Positions 45,345 through 64,000 of a stretch of DNA of 64,000 bases are shown here, piece after piece; positions within the stretch are counted from its first letter, which is position 1; the number at the start of each line of letters is the position of its first letter. Below the pieces are notes generated by a model. It had not been told where the DNA came from, did no database searches, and saw only the letters and a list, made by a program, of their open reading frames with translations. The translations under genes and the position numbers were made by a program. Origin of the DNA: Cyprinodon diabolis (Eukaryota > Chordata > Actinopteri > Cyprinodontiformes > Cyprinodontidae); contig CM060065.1 in assembly GCA_030533445.1 (NCBI GenBank), forward strand, positions 47,747,964-47,811,963, in the 5' to 3' direction.

Positions 45345-45637
45345 CCGAAGAGGATTAGGGCCACTGAAAAAAAAAAATTAACTGATTTTTTAAATTTTAT
45401 TTCAGTATAGTATGGGAAGAAAGTCAGAATTCTGACTTTTTTCTCAGAATTCTGACTTTAATCTCAGAATTCTGACTGAATTCTGACAAGAAAAAAAAGT
45501 CAGAATTCTGAGAAAAAAGTCAGAATTCTGAGATGAAGGTCAGAATTCTGAGATGAAAGTCAGAATTCTGAGATGAAGTCAGAATTCTGAGATTAAAGTC
45601 AGAATTCTGAGAAAAAAGTGGCCCTAATCCTCTTCCG
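45345..45637. mobile_element. MITE made of TCAGAATTCTGA palindromes
   Basis: The ends CGAAGAGGATTAGGGCCACT (45346-45365) and AGTGGCCCTAATCCTCTTC (45617-45635) are inverse copies. The interior is an array of AGTCAGAATTCTGAG units, in both orientations, separated by short A or T runs. No coding potential. Confidence 0.8.
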
Positions 45638-46860
45638 TACAGAACAGATACCAGCCTATTTTATTTTAGTACCTAAGAAAATATTTTCAAGTACCCCTTG
45701 CAATACCCTCATGGACCACTAGGGGTACGCATACCCACAGTTGGGAAACACGGATTTCGCTTCGTCTTAACATTACCCTTATTAAGGGCTTAGGTGCCCA
45801 CTCCCATTTTGAAAACCCTGGATCCGCCCCTGAGGGATCCTTTTTCTCTCAACTATTCCCAACGTTTTGTGCAAGCCTTTGTCCTTAACACTTTTTCCTG
45901 CATTACTTTAAATTTTATACTTTAAGTAGTTTTAAAAACGGTACTTTTACTGGAGTAATAAACATTCATGCTTTGACATCTCTGCTAAATGAACCACTGC
46001 AATGTAGGAGCCCCAATTATTTAATCATCTTAGCATTTCAAGCCTTTTTTGCAAACATTGTATTTCATATAAACCTCATTAGCTCCTCATATCAGGTAGG
46101 ATTTAAAAATAAACATTTATGAAGAACTCAAGTGATTCTTTTCATGAACACAGACCTTTAGAAATGGACCTTTCACTAAAGCAGCTCCAGACTGGAGGCC
46201 AACATCCCTCCCAGTCTGGAACTGGTCACCACACTGGAAAAACATTGAAATCTAAATTAGTCATCTTTTTTTAAAATAGGCGTATTTGATCTTGGATTGA
46301 GGAGGTAAAAGACACATTTTGCCAAAGGAACAATACAATTTACATTTAAAATAAGAAAACACAATTGCATTGTCTTATTTCAAATGTATTTTATCTAATT
46401 ATCTTATTTTAAGAGTAAAAATATTGATTACATTGGCAAACCATCTCATTTACCTACTCAAATTAAGGGTGTATATACACTTAATTTAAGAAAATTTTAC
46501 TTATTTATAGATTGTTTTTTCAGTGCAGTCCCTCCTCTGCAAACAGCTCCCAGGTTTTTATCAGTGAGGTAGACACAAACTTCTGAACTCCTTTTAGGTT
46601 TACTAAACTTTCCAAATTGATCCTACATTTATATAAGCATATCTTAAAAACGAATGCTTTCCATTGGCTCAAATTTAGGAAGAAAGCCTGAATATGTAAA
46701 TTATGAGAACGAGGAAAAAAAGGCTTCCAACAATAAAGCATCATAGAGATTCGGAAGCTGAAGGAGCAGCTTCATTCTAAAAGGACAAAAACAAACATAA
46801 AACTTAAAAAAAAAAAAAACTCTAGTCAACTGATCTGCAGTGGAAAATAAGTTTCAGTAT

Positions 46861-46866
46861 TTTATT
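46861..46866 (-). promoter_or_regulatory. ppfia1: Candidate ppfia1 polyadenylation signal
   Basis: The minus strand reads AATAAA, then ACTTATTTTCC and, about 40-60 bases on, a T14 run. Confidence 0.5.
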
Positions 46867-48120
46867 GAAAGTAAGCAATAAATAATACTGTGATAAAAAT
46901 AGTTTATAAGTACTCAGACTGTACATCATTGTTACAAGATCAGAAGATTCAACAGAAGCAGGAATAAAAACAGCAACATGATTCGCTTTGTGCATAAATG
47001 ACTAAATAAAAAAAAACAGTTTCTGTGTGAAACACGGAAAAAAAGGACACGTCGGTTCCTTCCTGTTCGCAATAAATACGAACTTTGGAACCCGAGTTTG
47101 TGAGGAAGGAAGAGGAGCTTTAGCTCCGAGGGTCAAACTGACGAGACAACATAAATCAATGATAATAAATAAAAGACAGGAAAAGGGGTAAACAATAAGG
47201 CTTGGGATAAAATCTACAAAGTGATTGAAAAAAAAAAAAAAAGGTTAATGGGAGGATCGCACCGCCAGGGAGGATGTGTGGTGATGGCAGCGGGGATCAG
47301 CTGAGGCCTCGGTGAACTTGGTCCATAGAAGGAGACGCAGCACTTCAGACTCCCCCCTGAAGGAGCCGGGTCGTCCGTGGGCGTCTCCAGAGGTGGTGGT
47401 GGTGGGGGGGGTTTCTCTTAAAGGGGAAGGCAGTGAGGGAGCCTCCTCATGCGGCCAGAAGAAAACCTGGAGGTCTGATTTCACTGAAAGCAGCCTTCAG
47501 GTACGTTTTCCTGCTACCGTTTTATGGCTTAACTCTGGAGGATTAACATGTTTTGGTATTAGATATGAAAATAAAGAAGGAAAGCAGAAAATGTCTGTTT
47601 CACATGATTTCCGTCGTCCTCATCACCTGGATGACCGGCAGTTCGCTTCGAGGCGACGGACGACTGAATTTACCAAACTCCAGCAATTAATCTGATCTTC
47701 ACACATCTGTTAAACTAAGAGCTCCATTTACACAAACCCACAGGTCATACGCTAAAAAAAGAGTCACGGATATGAATTAAGTTATAGTGTCATATTAAAG
47801 TCATTTAAGAATAAATTCAATGATTAGCAAAGGAAAACATACATCTGTTCAAAAAACCAGGATTATAAAAAAAGATTAGATAAAACGTCTGCTGGTAGAA
47901 ATATACAAACTCCAGATGATAGAAACATTCAGTTACAGAAATCTGAAACGTTTTTAGAAAGCAGGGCTTATTAAGAGGAGAGAAACAAACAGCGGTTAAC
48001 TCAGAATTACAGTCCCCCCCCCCCCCGGATATAAATATCATAAACACTTAGATTCATCTAGAAAGTTTCCGCTCAGTAAAGTCTCTCTTCGGTCGGTAAA
48101 TCATCCTTTTTAGAGTCGTT
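46861..48120 (-). other. ppfia1: ppfia1 3' UTR (last exon)
   Basis: AATAAA on the minus strand at 46866-46861 is followed by a T-rich downstream stretch. Upstream lies noncoding sequence continuous with the acceptor at 48183. In the main isoform the stop codon is in the previous exon, so this whole exon would be untranslated. A G/A-rich (GGTGGT) patch lies near 47390-47410. Confidence 0.55.
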
Positions 48121-48182
48121 TCAGTTCATCATCCTGGTTCTGAATGCAGGAAATTCACCTTCATCCTCGGACCAACGGTTAC
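48121..48182 (-). CDS. ppfia1: Possible alternative C-terminal exon of ppfia1
   Basis: A strong acceptor (pyrimidine-rich stretch ending TCATTATTTCTATAG) at 48184-48183 opens an exon. If joined directly to the donor at 51375 (phase 1), skipping the VRTYSC exon, it stays in frame and reads [20 protein letters not shown] then TGA (48123-48121). If the VRTYSC exon is included, this exon is 3' UTR. Frame and splice site are seen; use as coding sequence is inference. Confidence 0.4.
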
Positions 48183-48246
48183 CTATAGAAATAATGAGGA
48201 TAAACTGAACAGGGAGGAGAAGTAAACAGACAGCAGGACAGAAGCC

Positions 48247-50427
48247 ATGGATGATGGGTGGATGGATGATGGTTGGATGGATGGTTGGATGATGGTTGGG
48301 TGGATGGATGAATGGATGATGGTTGGGTTGATGATAGTTGGTTGGATGGATAAATGGATGATGGTTGGGTGGATGGATGGTTGATGGTTGGGTGGATGGA
48401 TGGTTGATGGTTGGGTGGATGGATGGTTGGGTGGATGGATGGTTGGGTGGATGATGGTTGGGTGGATGGATGGTTGGGTGGATGATGGTTGGGTGGATGG
48501 ATGGTTGGGTGGATGATGGTTGATGGTTGGGTGGATGATGGTTGGGTGGATGGATGGTTGATGGTTGGGTGGATGATGGTTGGGTGGATGGATGAATGGA
48601 TGATGGTTGGATGGATGGATGGATGATGGTTGGGTGGATGATGGTTGGATGGATGGATGGATGATGGTTGGGTGGATGATGGTTGGGTGGATGGATGAAT
48701 GGATGATGGTTGGGTGGATGGATGGTTGATGGTTGGGTGGATGATGGTTGGGTGGATGGATGGTTGATGGTTGGATGGATAATGGTTGGATGGATAAATG
48801 GATGATGGTTGGGTGGATGGATGGTTGATGGTTGGGTGGATGATGGTTGGGTGGATGGATGAATGGATGATGGTTGGATGGATGGATGGATGATGGTTGG
48901 GTGGATTATGGTTGGGTGGATGGATGAATGGATGATGGTTGGGTGGATGGATGGTTGATGGTTGGGTGGATAATGGTTGGATGGATAAATGGATGATGGT
49001 TGGGTGGATGGATGGTTGATGGTTGGGTGGATGATGGTTGGGTGGATGGATGAATGGATGATGGTTGGATGGATGGATGGATGATGGTTGGGTGGATTAT
49101 GGTTGGGTGGATGGATGAATGGATGATGGTTGGGTGGATAATGGTTGGATGGATAAATGGATGATGGTTGGGTGGATGGATGGTTGATGGTTGGGTGGAT
49201 GATGGTTGGGTGGATGGATGAATGGATGATGGTTGGGTGGATGGATGGTTGATGGTTGGGTGGATAATGGTTGGATGGATAAATGTATGATGGTTGGGTG
49301 GATGGATGGTTGATGGTTGGGTGGATGATGGTTGGGTGGATGGATGAATGGATGATGGTTGGGTGGATGGATGGTTGATGGTTGGGTGGATAATGGTTGG
49401 ATGGATAAATGGATGATGGTTGGGTGGATGGATGGTTGATGGTTGGGTGGATGGATGATTGATGGTTGGGTGGATGGATGGTTGATGGTTGGGTGGATGG
49501 ATGATTGATGGTTGGGTGGATGGATGGTTGATGGTTGGGTGGATGGATGGTTGGGTGGATGATGGTTGGGTGGATGATGGTTGGGTGGATGGATGGATGG
49601 ATGAATGGATGATGGTTGGGTGGATGGATGGTTGATGGTTGGGTGGATAATGGTTGGATGGATAAATGGATGATGGTTGGGTGGATGGATGGTTGATGGT
49701 TGGGTGGATGATGGTTGGGTGGATGGATGGATGATGGTTGGGTGGATGGATGGTTGATGGTTGGGTGGATGATGGTTGGGTGGATGGATGAATGGATGAT
49801 GGTTGGGTGGATGGATGGTTGATGGTTGGGTGGATAATGGTTGGATGGATAAATGGATGATGGTTGGGTGGATGGATGGTTGATGGTTGGGTGGATGGAT
49901 GATTGATGGTTGGGTGGATAATGGTTGGATGGATAAATGGATGATGGTTGGGTGGATGGATGGTTGATGGTTGGGTGGATGATGGTTGGGTGGATGGATG
50001 GATGATGGTTGGGTGGATGGATGGTTGATGGTTGGGTGGATGATGGTTGGATGGATGGATGAATGGATGATGGTTGGGTGGATGGATGGTTGATGGTTGG
50101 GTGGATAATGGTTGGGTGGATAAATGGATGATGGTTGGGTGGATGATGGTTGGGTGGATGGATGAATGGATGATGGTTGGGTGGATGGATGGTTGATGGT
50201 TGGGTGGATAATGGTTGGATGGATAAATGGATGATGGTTGGGTGGATGGATGGTTGATGGTTGGGTGGATGGATGATTGATGGTTGGGTGGATGGATGGT
50301 TGATGGTTGGGTGGATGGATGGTTGGGTGGATGATGGTTGGGTGGATGGATGATGGTTGGGTGGATGATGGTTGGGTGGATGGATGGATGGATGAATGGA
50401 TGATGGTTGGGTTGATGGATGGATGAT
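48247..50427 (+). repeat. 2.18-kb C-free minisatellite (GGATGATGGTTGGGT units)
   Basis: An array of GGATGATGGTTGGGT, GGATGGTTGAT and GGATAATGGTTGGATGGATAAAT-like words. The + strand has no cytosine from 48247 to 50427. The phrase GGATAAATGGATGATGG recurs at variable spacings (for example near 49152, 49277 and 49402, about 125 apart), suggesting a higher-order unit. It lies in the last intron of ppfia1, whose RNA would read C-rich CCATCCACCCAACCATC. The 771-codon minus frame here is an artefact of the repeat. Confidence 0.95.
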
Positions 50428-51146
50428 CGGTGGCAAGTGGATGGATGAGTGGGTGGATGGATGATGGATTAATGGATGGATGGATGGAGACAGGAGGAAG
50501 AGAAAAGAGGCGTAAAATGTGTTATTAAAGCAGAAACCTCCAACATAAAAAGCTGCTTTCTGCTGAGATTGCAGGGTGAAAGAGTACAGAGCTCCAAAAG
50601 TGTCAACAAGATAGAATTATAAAGGAGAAATTTGTTTTAATTGTTCTTAAACCTGGGGAGAATTAACTTATCTCTAAGAAGCATTCTACTATGAGGATTT
50701 TTTCAATTTGAGCATTCTTGATTATTCAAATATTTCAATCTGATCTTACTGAAAGGCATTAATCAGAACCTGTGAAACAATAAAAAGGATCAGAAAATGA
50801 CTGCTCTCAAATATGAAACAAAGCATTGATTTTCACACCTTAGCAGAGGTAGAGTATCAGCTGATCACTGATCTCGCTAGACTAAGGAAATAAAGGCTGA
50901 TCAATCGGCTGGTGATCGCTTGGTGCATTGCTAGTTCCTAAAACATCTTTCTTTGCCTCAGGGTTTGATTGTCTGCTGAAAGAAACTGTGACCATCAGGA
51001 AGCACCACGTCCATTAAACAGATTCAAGTCTGTTTATAAATCTGAAAATTGTTTTCATTTTCTTAGATGGCACTAATGGAGCTCTGTACAAATGCTTTAT
51101 CTAAATCATTAAACCAAGCCGGTGGGTGTGGCCTTACCGTTGTTTG

Positions 51147-64000
<12,854 letters not shown>

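Larger units (their letters stand above)
42050..46860. other. Intergenic region cttn-ppfia1
   Basis: Upstream of cttn and downstream of ppfia1, both on the minus strand. It contains the 132-bp tandem repeat (42083-42388), an antisense SINE (44870-45075) and a palindrome-rich MITE (45345-45637). The stretches 42389-44869 and 45638-46860 are AT-rich, with no exon or RNA gene that I can see. Confidence 0.7.

Noticed and set aside
48247..50427. CRISPR-like array
   Set aside because: Repeats are short, variable and directly adjacent, with no spacers; the setting is a vertebrate intron.
48121..50436. 771-codon open frame rich in His-Pro-Ile-Ser repeats
   Set aside because: It is the read-through of a C-free minisatellite that lacks stop codons on one strand. 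No domain, start context or splice support. Only the last 20 codons (48121-48182) overlap a plausible exon.

Overview
The window is vertebrate genomic DNA, almost certainly from a teleost fish. Coding sequence lies in small GT-AG exons inside long introns. The introns are full of fish-type repeats: tRNA-derived SINEs, LINE 3' ends, hAT and pogo DNA transposons, MITEs and minisatellites. Three genes can be read exon by exon. They form the block known in human as the 11q13 SHANK2-CTTN-PPFIA1 neighbourhood, with relative gene orientations preserved.

Layout. 1-20568 (+): the 3' end of shank2, made of the end of the large proline-rich exon (1-521), a 19.5-kb repeat-rich intron, and the terminal SAM-domain exon (20043-20568). 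A 3' UTR of about 4 kb probably follows. About 24740-29500: convergent intergenic DNA with MITEs and an antisense LINE reverse-transcriptase remnant. 29502-42010 (-): complete cttn (cortactin), with 15 coding exons whose phases all join, giving 519 codons plus stop, and a probable noncoding first exon at 41875-42010. 42050-46860: intergenic DNA with a tandem/inverted repeat, a SINE and a MITE. 46861-64000 (-): the 3' part of ppfia1 (liprin-alpha-1), with nine coding exons from the end of SAM1 through SAM2 and SAM3 to a C-terminal VRTYSC. A further 3' exon holds the 3' UTR and could encode an alternative tail.

How the genes relate. SHANK2 is a postsynaptic scaffold, also known as cortactin-binding protein 1. 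The visible shank2 exon contains RPPVPPKPK, which matches the ligand class bound by the cortactin SH3 domain, and that SH3 domain is encoded by the next gene. Liprin-alpha-1 is an adhesion and synapse scaffold. The three products therefore belong to actin/scaffold biology at synapses and cell edges.

The most notable non-genic structures are these. A large inverted-repeat element in a ppfia1 intron (53777-57657) has a pogo element inserted in one arm, and the other arm preserves the empty site. A 2.18-kb minisatellite in the last ppfia1 intron has no C on the + strand. Three internally deleted hAT copies still encode part of a BED zinc finger. A GC splice donor sits on the cttn repeat exon that corresponds to the exon skipped in mammals. 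No prokaryotic-type system, CRISPR array or RNA gene was found. Coordinates of exons were counted by hand and checked by phase; repeat boundaries without target-site duplications are approximate.
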